From IMG/VR virus record IMGVR_UViG_3300036791_000692, positions 1-36,149 of that record: DNA of 36,149 nucleotides, one strand, 5' to 3'. Below are positions 22,507 through 29,516 of the stretch, in pieces (position 1 is the stretch's first letter; each line of letters begins with the position of its first letter). A model generated the notes under the pieces. The model searched no databases. It saw only the letters and a list, made by a program, of their open reading frames with translations, and was not told the DNA's origin. Position numbers and translations under genes: made by a program. This stretch comes from a virus.

Positions 22507-24147
22507 ATGCCCCACCCCACAGCAGCAGCAGCCACCCCGTTTCACCGCCTGCCACCTGGACCCCGCCCTGCCCTTGCCCCCGACGAGCTGGTGCCCGGCT
22601 GGGCGTACCTGCGGCTGTCCGACCCTGACAACGAGCTCGACCTCGAAGGGCGCGCCGAGCGCCTGATGGAGATGGCGCTGTGGCACGGGGTGCTGATCAC
22701 CCCCGACCGCGTGATCGTGGAAAACGACTACAGCCCCGGCGCGACACCGGGCGGGCCGATCAAGCCCGCCAGCGCGCATAAGCGCAAGAAGATCCGCCTC
22801 CCTAACGGCAGGTACGCGCTGCGCACCGTGCGGCCCGGCTTCCGCAAGCTGCTGGACCTGATCGAGACCGGGGTCGCGGCATGGGTGTTCTGCGAAGACC
22901 TTGACCGGCTGCTGCGCCAGCAGCGCGACAACGAGGATCTCCTTGACGCGGTCGAGCTGTCGGGCGCAACCATGATCAGCCTCAGCGGCACATCGCGGCT
23001 GACGAACGGCGGCGATGCGACCGAGCGGTTCAATACGCGGATGCTGGCCAACTTCGCCAATAAGGCGAGCGAGGACACGGCGCGGCGGGTGCGCGAGGCG
23101 CGGGTGCGTTCCATCGGGTTGTCGTACTACGGGGGCCCGCGCCCGTTCGGGTTCGAGCACGACCCGGCGGCGGCGAAGCACCGCAAGCGGCTGCTGCACG
23201 TGCCGCACGAGGTGACAGCGCTGCGCGCGGCTGCGGTGGGGCTGCTGCCCCCTAAAGCGCCCGGTGTGGCACCGCAGGGCGCGACGCTGCGGGGGCTGGC
23301 GCGGCAGTGGAACGCTGACGGGCTGGAGAGCGTAAGCAAGCACCCGTGGACGGGCAGCATGGTGCGCTCGGTGCTGCTGAAGCCGGCGATCGCGGCGCTG
23401 ATGCCGGGGCTGGCTGACGAGCACGGGGAGCGCCCGCTGGTGGCTGCCCCGTGGGAACCGATCCTTGACCGCGCGGTATGGGAGGAGCTGCGCGCGTACC
23501 TGGCGCAGCCGGGGAGGAAGAAGATGGCGGGCAACCGGCCTAAGTGGCTCGTGTCGGTGTGGGGGCTGTGCGGTAAGTGCGGCGGCATGGTGCGGGTGTC
23601 GCGTGCGAAGCCCTACCCGATCTACACGTGCAGCGCCCGGTCCTGCACCAGCCGCAAGGTCGGCGACATGACGAACCTGACCGGTGCGCCCGGCGGGGTG
23701 GACGACATGGTGGCGCAGCTCGTGGTCGCGAGGCTGTGCCAGCCCGACGCGGCAGGGCTGGCCCGTCCCGCGCCGACGCTGCCGCAGGAGGAAGCGGCGC
23801 GGCTGCGGACCGAGCGGGCTGCGCTGGTGGCGCGCAGGGCCACGCAGGCGCGGCTCCACGCCGAGGGCGTGCTGGCCGACGACGCGCTGGCTGCGGGCGC
23901 GCGCCAGATCGCCGGGGCGCTCGGCGCGATCGAGGCGAAGCTGGCGCTCGCGGTCGCCAGCGACCCGCTCGCGGAATTCCGCGACGGCCGGCCGCCCGCC
24001 GAGGTGTGGCTGCAGCTCCCCGTCGAGCGCCGCCGCGCGGTGGTGCAGGTGCTCGTGGAATCGGTGACGATCGTGCCGGTGAGCCGGCATGGTGCGCGCG
24101 CCTTCAACCCGGCGTCGGTCGTGGTGGTGCCGCGCTCGTTCGGTTAG
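22507..24147 (+). CDS. int: Large serine integrase
   Basis: 546 aa from ATG 22507, chosen because AGAGAGG lies nine bases upstream; an ATG at 22459 is in frame but falls at the edge of attP. The catalytic domain has YLRLSDPD with nucleophile Ser38, ENDYSPG, and CEDLDRLLRQQRDNEDLLD, then the long helix ERFNTRMLANFANKASEDTARRVREARVRS. The recombinase domain follows (YYGGPRPFGFEHDP and LRGLARQWNADGLESVSKHPWTGSMVRSVLLKPAIAAL). A zinc ribbon CGKCGG to CSARSC comes next, then a coiled-coil region EEAARLRTERAALVARRATQARLHAEG. It integrates the phage genome at attB by recombination at attP. A TATGGT at 22458-22463 may be its -10 box. Confidence 0.96.
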   Translation: MPHPTAAAATPFHRLPPGPRPALAPDELVPGWAYLRLSDPDNELDLEGRAERLMEMALWHGVLITPDRVIVENDYSPGATPGGPIKPASAHKRKKIRLPNGRYALRTVRPGFRKLLDLIETGVAAWVFCEDLDRLLRQQRDNEDLLDAVELSGATMISLSGTSRLTNGGDATERFNTRMLANFANKASEDTARRVREARVRSIGLSYYGGPRPFGFEHDPAAAKHRKRLLHVPHEVTALRAAAVGLLPPKAPGVAPQGATLRGLARQWNADGLESVSKHPWTGSMVRSVLLKPAIAALMPGLADEHGERPLVAAPWEPILDRAVWEELRAYLAQPGRKKMAGNRPKWLVSVWGLCGKCGGMVRVSRAKPYPIYTCSARSCTSRKVGDMTNLTGAPGGVDDMVAQLVVARLCQPDAAGLARPAPTLPQEEAARLRTERAALVARRATQARLHAEGVLADDALAAGARQIAGALGAIEAKLALAVASDPLAEFRDGRPPAEVWLQLPVERRRAVVQVLVESVTIVPVSRHGARAFNPASVVVVPRSFG

Positions 24148-24237
24148 CTTGAACCCTGCGGCGCACCGCCTGCCGCTGTGCCCTCGTTCAGGGGCGGCGG
24201 TGCGTTCGCGCCCGGCGCGCGCAGTCGCTGACCTCTC

Positions 24238-24266
24238 GCGGGGGCTGCGCCCGCCGGGTCTTTTTT
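24238..24266 (+). terminator. Probable integrase terminator
   Basis: GCGGG at 24238-24242 can pair with CCCGC at 24250-24254 over a seven-base loop, followed shortly by six T at 24261-24266. An additional longer inverted repeat (GCACCGCC and GGCGGTGC, about 24170-24212) precedes it. Together they probably end the integrase transcript before the early control region. Confidence 0.4.
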
Positions 24267-24277
24267 CTTCGCAGTAC

Positions 24278-24307
24278 TTGACCAGCGTAACGCTGTAGTC
24301 GTACTGT
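24278..24307 (+). promoter_or_regulatory. Candidate early promoter, TTGACC-18-TACTGT
   Basis: TTGACC at 24278-24283 matches the -35 consensus in five of six positions. TACTGT at 24302-24307 lies 18 bases further. It sits in the 470-base noncoding stretch between integrase and the early operon, which is visibly less GC-rich than its surroundings. It would give a leader of about 300 bases containing the tandem repeats at 24426-24483. Confidence 0.5.
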
Positions 24308-24425
24308 GCCGGTAACACGCAGTACTCAGCCGGTGACGCCCCACAGCGCCCCTGTAACGAGGGGGGTCCACGCCGCAGGGGCGCCACTTCTCACCCGAGA
24401 GAGGCGTCGCCGGCTGGCTGCGTGG

Positions 24426-24483
24426 CCCGGATGCAGCTACCGGCAAATAGCTGCCCCGGATGCGGCTACCGGCAACTAGCTGC
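24426..24483. repeat. Two tandem 29-bp repeats with inverted symmetry (operator-like)
   Basis: Copies at 24426-24454 and 24455-24483 differ at only two or three positions. Each holds an inverted repeat of seven bases around eight (GCAGCTA ccggcaaa TAGCTGC in the first, GCGGCTA ccggcaac TAGCTGC in the second). Helical phasing of about 29 bp and the internal dyads fit two binding sites for a dimeric regulator. They could also form two RNA hairpins in the leader of the early operon. Confidence 0.65.
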
Positions 24484-24601
24484 CTTCTGTACCGCCCGAG
24501 CGTGAACGTTCCGCCGGGTGAAGGGCTCAATTCCTGGCGGCTGCCTTATGCCATTCCAGGGCGTTCGAAATCACCCGCACCACGCACCCGTGACACACCG
24601 G

Positions 24602-24616
24602 GAAAGGTGACCTTTC
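24602..24616. promoter_or_regulatory. Perfect 15-bp palindrome over the ribosome binding site
   Basis: GAAAGGT-G-ACCTTTC at 24602-24616 ends directly before the GTG/ATG start of the XRE gene at 24617, and its left half contains the ribosome binding site. It could be an autoregulatory operator for the XRE protein, or an RNA fold that hides the ribosome binding site. Confidence 0.55.
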
Positions 24617-24856
24617 GTGATGCCTGCGACAGCGCCCGAAAGCAGCTTTGACCACGCGCGCCTTCGTCAGTGGCGCGACGATTCCGGCCTGCGGCTGGAG
24701 GAGGTAGCAGCGCGCTCCGGCGTGTCGTTCAGCTACCTGCGCGCCCTCGAAGACCGGGGCGGCAACCCTTCCGCGCGCAAGCTCGCCCGGATCGCCGCCG
24801 TTTACGGCAGGCCGCTGGACGAGCTGTTCAGCCCCGCCGCGCGGGGCACCGAGTGA
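24617..24856 (+). CDS. Small XRE-family regulator heading the early operon
   Basis: 79 aa, GTG 24617 (or ATG 24620, one codon later). Nearly the whole protein is a helix-turn-helix: RLRQWRDDSGLRLEEVAARSGVSFSYLRALEDRGGNPSARKLARIAAVYGRPLDELFS. The size resembles Cro-like or phage early regulators. It directly follows the palindrome and the two tandem operator-like repeats, so autoregulation is likely. It is the first gene of the long early operon and overlaps the next gene by GTGA. Whether it is the lysogeny repressor or a Cro equivalent cannot be told. Confidence 0.8.
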   Translation: MMPATAPESSFDHARLRQWRDDSGLRLEEVAARSGVSFSYLRALEDRGGNPSARKLARIAAVYGRPLDELFSPAARGTE

Positions 24857-25116
24857 GCGCCGCAGCAGGTGCCGACACCGCGTGGGCGGCGTGGGTGCAG
24901 GCCGAGGTATCCACCTGGCCCCGCCTCGGCGAGCAGCAGCGCGCGGCGCTGCGCGTCCTGCTGGACCTGCGAGCGGCCCCGCAGGACGTGCTCGCCGTGC
25001 GGGTGCCCTCACCTGCGGCCTTGTCAGAGGGTGACCGTTCAGTTACCGTCAGTATCCGAGCAGCCACCTCACCAGCACCACCCATCACATCCCACAGCGA
25101 GGCGATCCAGCCATGA
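24853..25116 (+). CDS. Hypothetical early protein
   Basis: 87 aa from GTG 24853. The first 60 residues are helical (TAWAAWVQAEVSTWPRLGEQQRAALRVLLDLRAAPQDVLAVRVPSP). The rest is Ser/Ala/Pro-rich and probably disordered. It overlaps the XRE stop (GTGA) and the start of the exonuclease gene (ATGA), which supports it being translated. Family not recognised. Its position suggests a small early or host-takeover factor. Confidence 0.6.
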   Translation: MSAAAGADTAWAAWVQAEVSTWPRLGEQQRAALRVLLDLRAAPQDVLAVRVPSPAALSEGDRSVTVSIRAATSPAPPITSHSEAIQP

Positions 25117-25934
25117 CACTTACCCGTCGCAATTGCGGGCGCGGTCATACGTACACGCTCGACGGCGAGAAAGCACCCGGTGTCACGCGGATTCTTGAAA
25201 TGCGCGCGCACCCCGCCTTCGTGAACGCCGCCGTCAAGGTCACCGCGAATTACGCAGTCGACAACTGGGACACCCTGGCCAGCCTGCCGGTAACCGCGCG
25301 GCTGGACCAGATCAGGCACGCGAAGCAAGCGACGTGGAGTACCGCAGCGATGCGCGGCACCCGCCTGCACGGGTACGCCGAGCGCCTGCACCACGACCAC
25401 GAGATCCCCGGCGACGAGCTGTCGGACGAGCAGGCCGCGCTAGTCGACAGCTACGTCGCGTTCCTCGACCGCACCGACCTGCACGTCGTCGCGACGGAGC
25501 TGGTGCTCGGCTGCCGCTCGCCGATGCGGTACTGCGGGACGGCGGACCTGGTCGCGGACCTGCCCGCGTTCACGTGCGGGATGGAGGTGCTGCCCGCCGC
25601 CCGGTGGCTGCTGGAGATCAAGGCGGGCGCGTCGGGCCCCTGGCCCGACGCGGCGCTGCAGACCTGCGCGTACAGCCGCGCCGAGGTGTGCCTGCGCGCC
25701 GGGGAGCTGGTCCAGGTCGCCGACCTCGGGATCGAGCGGTGCGGCGCGGTCCACGTGCGTACCGACGGGTGGGACCTGTACCCGCTGGAGACCGGCCCCG
25801 AGGTGTGGGAGACGTTCCTGCGCCTGGCCTGGCTGCACGAGCACGCCGACGCGTTCGACACGTGGGTCGGCGCGGCGCTCGACCCGCCGCCGATGCCGCT
25901 GCTGATGCCGCTGGCAGACGCGCAGCGGTTCTGA
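25113..25934 (+). CDS. PD-(D/E)XK exonuclease, RecB/Cas4-like
   Basis: 273 aa from ATG 25113. The nuclease motifs are in order: RLHGYAE with H86, YCGTADLV with D145, LLEIKAG with E168 and K170, and ALQTCAYSRAE with Q183 and Y187. The N-terminal part (GHTYTLDGEKAPGVTRIL) is the usual YTLDGxxVPGVTxIL entry of phage RecB-like exonucleases. It probably resects double-stranded ends to supply single strands to the annealing protein encoded directly downstream. This is the classical exonuclease and annealase pair of phage recombination systems (lambda Exo/Beta type). Confidence 0.85.
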   Translation: MTLTRRNCGRGHTYTLDGEKAPGVTRILEMRAHPAFVNAAVKVTANYAVDNWDTLASLPVTARLDQIRHAKQATWSTAAMRGTRLHGYAERLHHDHEIPGDELSDEQAALVDSYVAFLDRTDLHVVATELVLGCRSPMRYCGTADLVADLPAFTCGMEVLPAARWLLEIKAGASGPWPDAALQTCAYSRAEVCLRAGELVQVADLGIERCGAVHVRTDGWDLYPLETGPEVWETFLRLAWLHEHADAFDTWVGAALDPPPMPLLMPLADAQRF

Positions 25935-26065
25935 CGCCGGGGCCGGCGGGTTGCGCCGGGCACCGCAGGCGGCACTTCCCTGCGCCTGCGGTGCCCGCAA
26001 CGGGGTGCGCCCGCCTCCCCATCCCCACGAGGCAGCCAACCATCACGGAAAGAGGCGAACGTTCG

Positions 26066-26128
26066 ATGACCCTACTGCACATCATGCCCGCCGCGAGGGC
26101 TACGCGCCGAATCGGCGCGCGGACATGA
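26066..26128 (+). CDS. Possible 20-codon leader ORF before the annealing protein
   Basis: ATG 26066 has a good AGAGG at 26051-26055 and reads MTLLHIMPAARATRRIGART before a TGA that overlaps the annealing protein ATG (ATGA at 26125-26128). The downstream gene itself lacks a ribosome binding site, so its translation probably depends on this ORF. A 17-bp palindrome (CGCGCCGA-A-TCGGCGCG, 26103-26119) lies at its end and could modulate the coupling. Confidence 0.45.
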   Translation: MTLLHIMPAARATRRIGART

Positions 26129-27138
26129 GCCCCGCCCGCGCGCCCGCAGCAGACCCCGGCGGGGCGCTGTCGCTGCGTACCTGGTTCGCCGAAGCGGAGG
26201 CCGCCGCGTCGATCGCGCGGCAGGTTTACGACACCCCGTTCGTGCCCGACAGCCTCAAGCGGTGGAGCGTCGAGCCCAATCCCAAGCAGGGCATCGTCGG
26301 CGTGGTCGACATGGACGGGACGGTCGCGGTTGTGTCCGCGGCGCTGCTGGCGGGGCAGGAGCTCGGGTTCTCGCCGATGGCAAGCCTGCGGTCGATGGAC
26401 GTCATCAAGGGCACCCCGGCGCTGCGCGCGCTGGCGCTGCGCGCGCTGGTGCAGGCGCACGGCCATGACATCGTCGTGGTCGAGTCGACGCAGACGAGGG
26501 CGCGGGTGCGCGGCTGCCGCGCCGGCGGCGACGTTCAGGAATCGATCTGGACCACTGACCGGGCGAAGCTGCTCGGGCTGTGGCCGGGCACCGAGTTCTC
26601 GAACTGGCGCAAGCAGCCGCAGGCGCAGCTCGTGGCCCGCGCGACCGCCGAGGTGGCCCGGTGGATCGCGGCTGACAGCATCCTCGGGCTGCCCTACATC
26701 GCCGAGGAGCTGGCCGACCGGGAGGTCGAGGAGGCAGCGCTGCCCGGTGACGAGGGCGCACCTGGCACCGAGCCCCGCGCTGCGCGCAAGCGCGGCCGCG
26801 CGCTGCTGCCCGCCCCTACCTCGCCGATGCCGCCGCCGGCCAACGAGCCGCCGCCAGCGCCGAAGGTCACCCGCGACCAGATCAAGGCGCTGAACGCGGC
26901 GCTCGCCGAGGCCGGGGTGCGCAACCGGGCCGAGGCCGCCGCAGCGGTGGGACGGCACGTCGACCGGGACATCCGCAGCGCCGCGGACCTCACCTACGAC
27001 GAGGCGGTGCGGGTGCTCGACGCGCTGCAGGCCGAGGCCGCAGACCGGGCGCGCGCCGCGCAGGACACCGAGCCGGGGCCGGATGACCCCGGCGACGACC
27101 AGGAAGGGGCGCAGGGCGATGACGCTGCCGATGTCTGA
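26125..27138 (+). CDS. recT: RecT-like single-strand annealing protein
   Basis: 337 aa from ATG 26125. The central part follows actinophage RecT-like recombinases: SIARQVYDTPFVPDSL, VAVVSAALLAGQELGFSPMASLRSMDVIKGTPALRALALRALVQAHGHDI, WTTDRAKLLGL and NWRKQPQAQLVARATAEVARWIAADSILGLPYIAEEL. The last motif (MLxARAxxxVxRxxAxDVLxGLxYxxEEL in the family) is diagnostic. The C-terminal third is Pro/Ala-rich, then a small helical domain (DQIKALNAALAEAGVRNRAEA) and an acidic end. It anneals homologous strands after resection by the exonuclease upstream and may aid genome circularisation or repair. Confidence 0.88.
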   Translation: MSPARAPAADPGGALSLRTWFAEAEAAASIARQVYDTPFVPDSLKRWSVEPNPKQGIVGVVDMDGTVAVVSAALLAGQELGFSPMASLRSMDVIKGTPALRALALRALVQAHGHDIVVVESTQTRARVRGCRAGGDVQESIWTTDRAKLLGLWPGTEFSNWRKQPQAQLVARATAEVARWIAADSILGLPYIAEELADREVEEAALPGDEGAPGTEPRAARKRGRALLPAPTSPMPPPANEPPPAPKVTRDQIKALNAALAEAGVRNRAEAAAAVGRHVDRDIRSAADLTYDEAVRVLDALQAEAADRARAAQDTEPGPDDPGDDQEGAQGDDAADV

Positions 27139-27343
27139 CGAGCGGATGGCTGTGCTGTGCGAGCGCGCCGAGCTCTTCGCGGTGTACGGCGACAAGGACG
27201 CGCTCAGCCCCGACGATGTGTGCGAGCTGGTCGCCGACGTGCGCGCCTGCCACGTGCACATCGCGCACCTGGTCGCGCTGCACCGCCGTGACCTGGAGCA
27301 GCTCGGCCGGATCGCGCACGTGGGCGGGACGGTGCCGCTGTGA
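27119..27343 (+). CDS. Small hypothetical early protein
   Basis: 74 aa from ATG 27119, preceded by AGGAAGG and overlapping the end of the recT-like gene by 20 bases. Helical and charged: SDERMAVLCERAELFAVYGDKDALSPDDVCELVADVRACHVHIAHLVALHRRDLEQLG. Possibly a coiled-coil dimer. No membrane segment and no recognised family. It overlaps the next start (GTGA). Confidence 0.7.
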   Translation: MTLPMSDERMAVLCERAELFAVYGDKDALSPDDVCELVADVRACHVHIAHLVALHRRDLEQLGRIAHVGGTVPL

Positions 27344-27792
27344 GCGGCGAGCCCGCCCCGCCCGTGGTGTGGTACCGGGGCTACTACCGCACGGGGTGCG
27401 CCGGGGTGATCGAGGCGCTGGCAGCCGACGGCACGACGGTCGGCGTGGTCGCGCACCTGCGCAAGCACAGCCCGACGGGCATGTCGTGGGGCTACATGGG
27501 CGCTGGGCCGGCCGACGCCGCCCGGTCGCTGCTGGTCGCGGTGATAGGGCAGGCGGCGGTGTGCCCGCTGTGTCGTGGCGCTGCGCCCCTCGGCTGCCTC
27601 TGCGACCTCGGTTACCGCTACCTGCCCTACCACCAGTTCAAGGCCGAGGTGATCGCGGACCTGCCCGACGAGTGGACGCTGGCGCGGGCGGACCTGGTCT
27701 GGTGGCTGCTGAAGAACATGCCGGGGTGCGCCGACTGGCTGACCGGCGGCGAGCCGTCGGTGCCGCGCCAGCAGGTCGAGGGCGCGCCGTGA
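27340..27792 (+). CDS. DUF6166-like protein
   Basis: 150 aa from GTG 27340. The pattern WYRGYYRTG, HLRKHSPTGMSWGYMGAGPADAARSLL, then YHQFKAEVIADLP and DEWTLARADLVWWL resembles what I remember of the DUF6166 family (HSPxGFxWGYxGSGPAxLA then YQxFKxxV and W). Between them is a Cys cluster (CPLCRGAAPLGCLCDLG), which suggests an inserted zinc site. The family's function is unknown. It sits in the recombination/replication operon with stop-start overlaps on both sides. Confidence 0.6.
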   Translation: MSGEPAPPVVWYRGYYRTGCAGVIEALAADGTTVGVVAHLRKHSPTGMSWGYMGAGPADAARSLLVAVIGQAAVCPLCRGAAPLGCLCDLGYRYLPYHQFKAEVIADLPDEWTLARADLVWWLLKNMPGCADWLTGGEPSVPRQQVEGAP

Positions 27793-27935
27793 GCCGGGGC
27801 TGCCTCGCGCGGTGCGAGCGATTCGCGGTGCGGCTGGCGGTGTGGCGTCATAGGTGCCGCTGCGGGTGCCGCTGGCGTCCGCTGGCCGGCCACCGTGCCC
27901 GGCACGGGCGCGGGTGCCGCTGGTGCGCGCCATGA
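27789..27935 (+). CDS. Tiny Cys/Arg-rich protein
   Basis: 48 aa from GTG 27789. Reads SRGCLARCERFAVRLAVWRH, then RCRCGCRWRPLAGHRARHGR and GCRWCAP: seven Cys, many Arg and four His, so zinc or nucleic acid binding is possible. Translation is supported by four-base overlaps with both neighbours (GTGA before, ATGA after). Composition this biased can also arise from GC-rich DNA, so a functional product is not certain. Confidence 0.5.
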   Translation: MSRGCLARCERFAVRLAVWRHRCRCGCRWRPLAGHRARHGRGCRWCAP

Positions 27936-28285
27936 GCCGGGGCAAGGGGCTCGCCGCGCCCGCATGGGTGGCGCAGTGGCTTCGCCCGTGGTGGCCCGCT
28001 GCGGAGAAGACGCCGAATAGCCGCCCGGGCCGCGACCTGCTCGGCACGCCGGGGGTCGCCATCGAGGTCAAGACGAGCAGCGAGTGGCGCCCGCTTGCGT
28101 GGATGAAGCAGGCAGCCAGGTACCCGCAGCCGGGCGAGGTCGCGCTGCTGGTGTACCTGCCGCGCGGGTTCGGCGCGATGGCTGTGGGCGATGCGATGGC
28201 GATCATGCGCCTGCGCGAGCTGATGCCGCTGCTGGTGGCTGCTGGCTACGCGCCAGCACCGACAAACGACCAGGAGGTGACCTGA
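27932..28285 (+). CDS. PD-(D/E)XK nuclease, probable Holliday junction resolvase-like
   Basis: 117 aa from ATG 27932. SRPGRDLLGTPGVAIEVKTSSEWRPLAWMKQAAR contains the D-(x)n-ExK nuclease core: D in GRDLLG and E/K in AIEVKT. Then come ALLVYLPRGFG and a C-terminal helix (AIMRLRELMPLLVAAGYAP). Small proteins of this pattern in actinophages are annotated as endonucleases or resolvases. With the exonuclease and annealing protein upstream, a junction-cleaving role fits. Its stop shares TGATG with the initiator start. Confidence 0.65.
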   Translation: MSRGKGLAAPAWVAQWLRPWWPAAEKTPNSRPGRDLLGTPGVAIEVKTSSEWRPLAWMKQAARYPQPGEVALLVYLPRGFGAMAVGDAMAIMRLRELMPLLVAAGYAPAPTNDQEVT

Positions 28286-29490
28286 TGTGGTTCCGGATCG
28301 ATGACACGTTCCTGTTCCACCCGAAGGCGGCCGGGCTGTCGAATGACAGCCTCGCCACGTGGGCGCGGGCGGGCGACTGGTGCGGCTGGCAGCTCACCGA
28401 CGGGGTGGTGCCGCGCGAGCTGCTGACGATGCTGGCGGGCGACGCAGCCGACCCGGCGTGGGTCGCCGCGGACCTGGTTCGGCGGAATCTGTGGGAGGGT
28501 GCGCCCGGCGGATGGCTGTTCCACGACTGGTCGGACTGGAACCCGACGCGTGCGCAGGTATTGGCCCGGCGGGCGGCGGTCGCGGAGCGGAAGCGGCGGC
28601 ACATGGCGCAGCACCGGGACGCCGTTACAGGACGCGTTACCCACGGCGTTCCGGGTGGCGTTCCGGGACGGCGTTCCGCACACCGTTCCGGAACGCGTCC
28701 CATCGCGGGCGGTCAAACGGTCAACGCCGTTCCAGCTAGCGTTCCGGGACGCGATAGTAACGCGTCCGGGAACGCGTCCGGGAACGGCGTTCCGGATGGC
28801 GTTACCGCAGCGACCTGCGACGACGGGGCGGGTAACGCGTCCGGGAACGGCGTTCCGGAACGCGATGGTAACGCGTCCGGGAACGCAGGCTGGAACACCG
28901 GCCCGACCCTGTCTTCTAGTGGTACTACTTCTCTCTCAGGTGCAGGTGCGTCAGGCGCGCACGCGGACGGGGGCGCGGGCGGGCGCGCGGGCGCACGCGA
29001 GGCGTCACCCGCCGAGGGAGAGACCGACTTGCCCTCGGTGGTGATCCACGAGGTCAGGTCGCAGACCGGCGGGCTGGTCATCGGGCGCGAGCGCGCCGCG
29101 CAGATCGCAGCCGAGATCATCGGCGACCGGCGGCTGACCGCCCCGTCGGCGTACGTGCGGAAGGCGATCCGCTCGCACCCCGACGTCTTCGCGCTGGCGG
29201 GTGCGCCGCCGGCCCCGGACCTGCCGAGCACCCCGCCGGGCAAGCGGCGGGGCGTCGCGGACGTGCCCGCCCCGGACGCGCACCACGCGGCGCTGACGGT
29301 GGACGGGCGGGCGCGGGGGTCGGTGGCGACCGACGAGCAGCGCACGGCGCACGCGGCGGCGGCGCGGGCGGCGCTGGCTGCGAAGGCCGCCGGGGCAGCG
29401 GGCGCGCAGCAGGTGCCGCCTGCCGTGTTCGCGCCCGGCGGGATCGTCGACGTGCCGCTGCCCGGCGACCTGGACCAAGACCCGTTCTGA
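28285..29490 (+). CDS. Replication initiator-like protein containing iterons
   Basis: 401 aa from ATG 28285 with CAGGAGGTGA upstream. The N-terminal 110 residues (MWFRIDDTFLFHPKAAGLS, ATWARAGDWCGWQLTDGVVPRELL, WLFHDWSDWNPTRAQVLARRAAVAERKRRH) match the winged-helix N-domain of actinophage replication initiators. Residues about 115-205 are a Gly/Asn/Ser linker with NASGN repeats, coded by exact DNA repeats. The C-domain (VIHEVRSQTGGLVIGRERAAQIAAEIIGDRRLTAPSAYVRKAIRSHPDVFA) may recruit host replication proteins. The layout of N-domain, iteron-bearing linker and C-domain parallels lambda O. No helicase or loader is visible nearby. Confidence 0.75.
   Translation: MWFRIDDTFLFHPKAAGLSNDSLATWARAGDWCGWQLTDGVVPRELLTMLAGDAADPAWVAADLVRRNLWEGAPGGWLFHDWSDWNPTRAQVLARRAAVAERKRRHMAQHRDAVTGRVTHGVPGGVPGRRSAHRSGTRPIAGGQTVNAVPASVPGRDSNASGNASGNGVPDGVTAATCDDGAGNASGNGVPERDGNASGNAGWNTGPTLSSSGTTSLSGAGASGAHADGGAGGRAGAREASPAEGETDLPSVVIHEVRSQTGGLVIGRERAAQIAAEIIGDRRLTAPSAYVRKAIRSHPDVFALAGAPPAPDLPSTPPGKRRGVADVPAPDAHHAALTVDGRARGSVATDEQRTAHAAAARAALAAKAAGAAGAQQVPPAVFAPGGIVDVPLPGDLDQDPF
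28759..28940 (+). other. ori: Probable replication origin: four identical 16-bp iterons plus AT-richer flank
   Basis: AACGCGTCCGGGAACG occurs exactly at 28759-28774, 28771-28786, 28834-28849 and 28870-28885. Related GCGTTCCGG elements lie at 28646, 28658 and 28671, with a CGTTCCGGAACG palindrome at 28684-28695. Directly after the last iteron, 28911-28940 is about half A+T in a very GC-rich region. Four iterons beside an AT-richer stretch inside the initiator gene is the lambda origin design. Function is inferred. Confidence 0.65.
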
Positions 29491-29516
29491 ACCCGATCAC
29501 CCCGATGGAGGAACCG

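Noticed and set aside
22414-24387. 657-codon minus-strand ORF opposite the integrase
   Set aside because: Biased Arg/His composition, no motifs, and it crosses attP and the integrase coding region.
24144-24530. Minus-strand ORF in the int-early gap as a divergent repressor
   Set aside because: No helix-turn-helix, low-complexity composition, and it overlaps operator-like repeats and the candidate promoter.
25618-28206. 862-codon minus-strand ORF opposite recombination genes
   Set aside because: Covers several clear plus-strand genes with stop-start overlaps; no recognisable domain.
28621-28900. Repeat cluster considered as a CRISPR array
   Set aside because: Repeats are 16 bp, partly overlapping, irregularly spaced, and in frame within a coding gene; no spacers or Cas genes.
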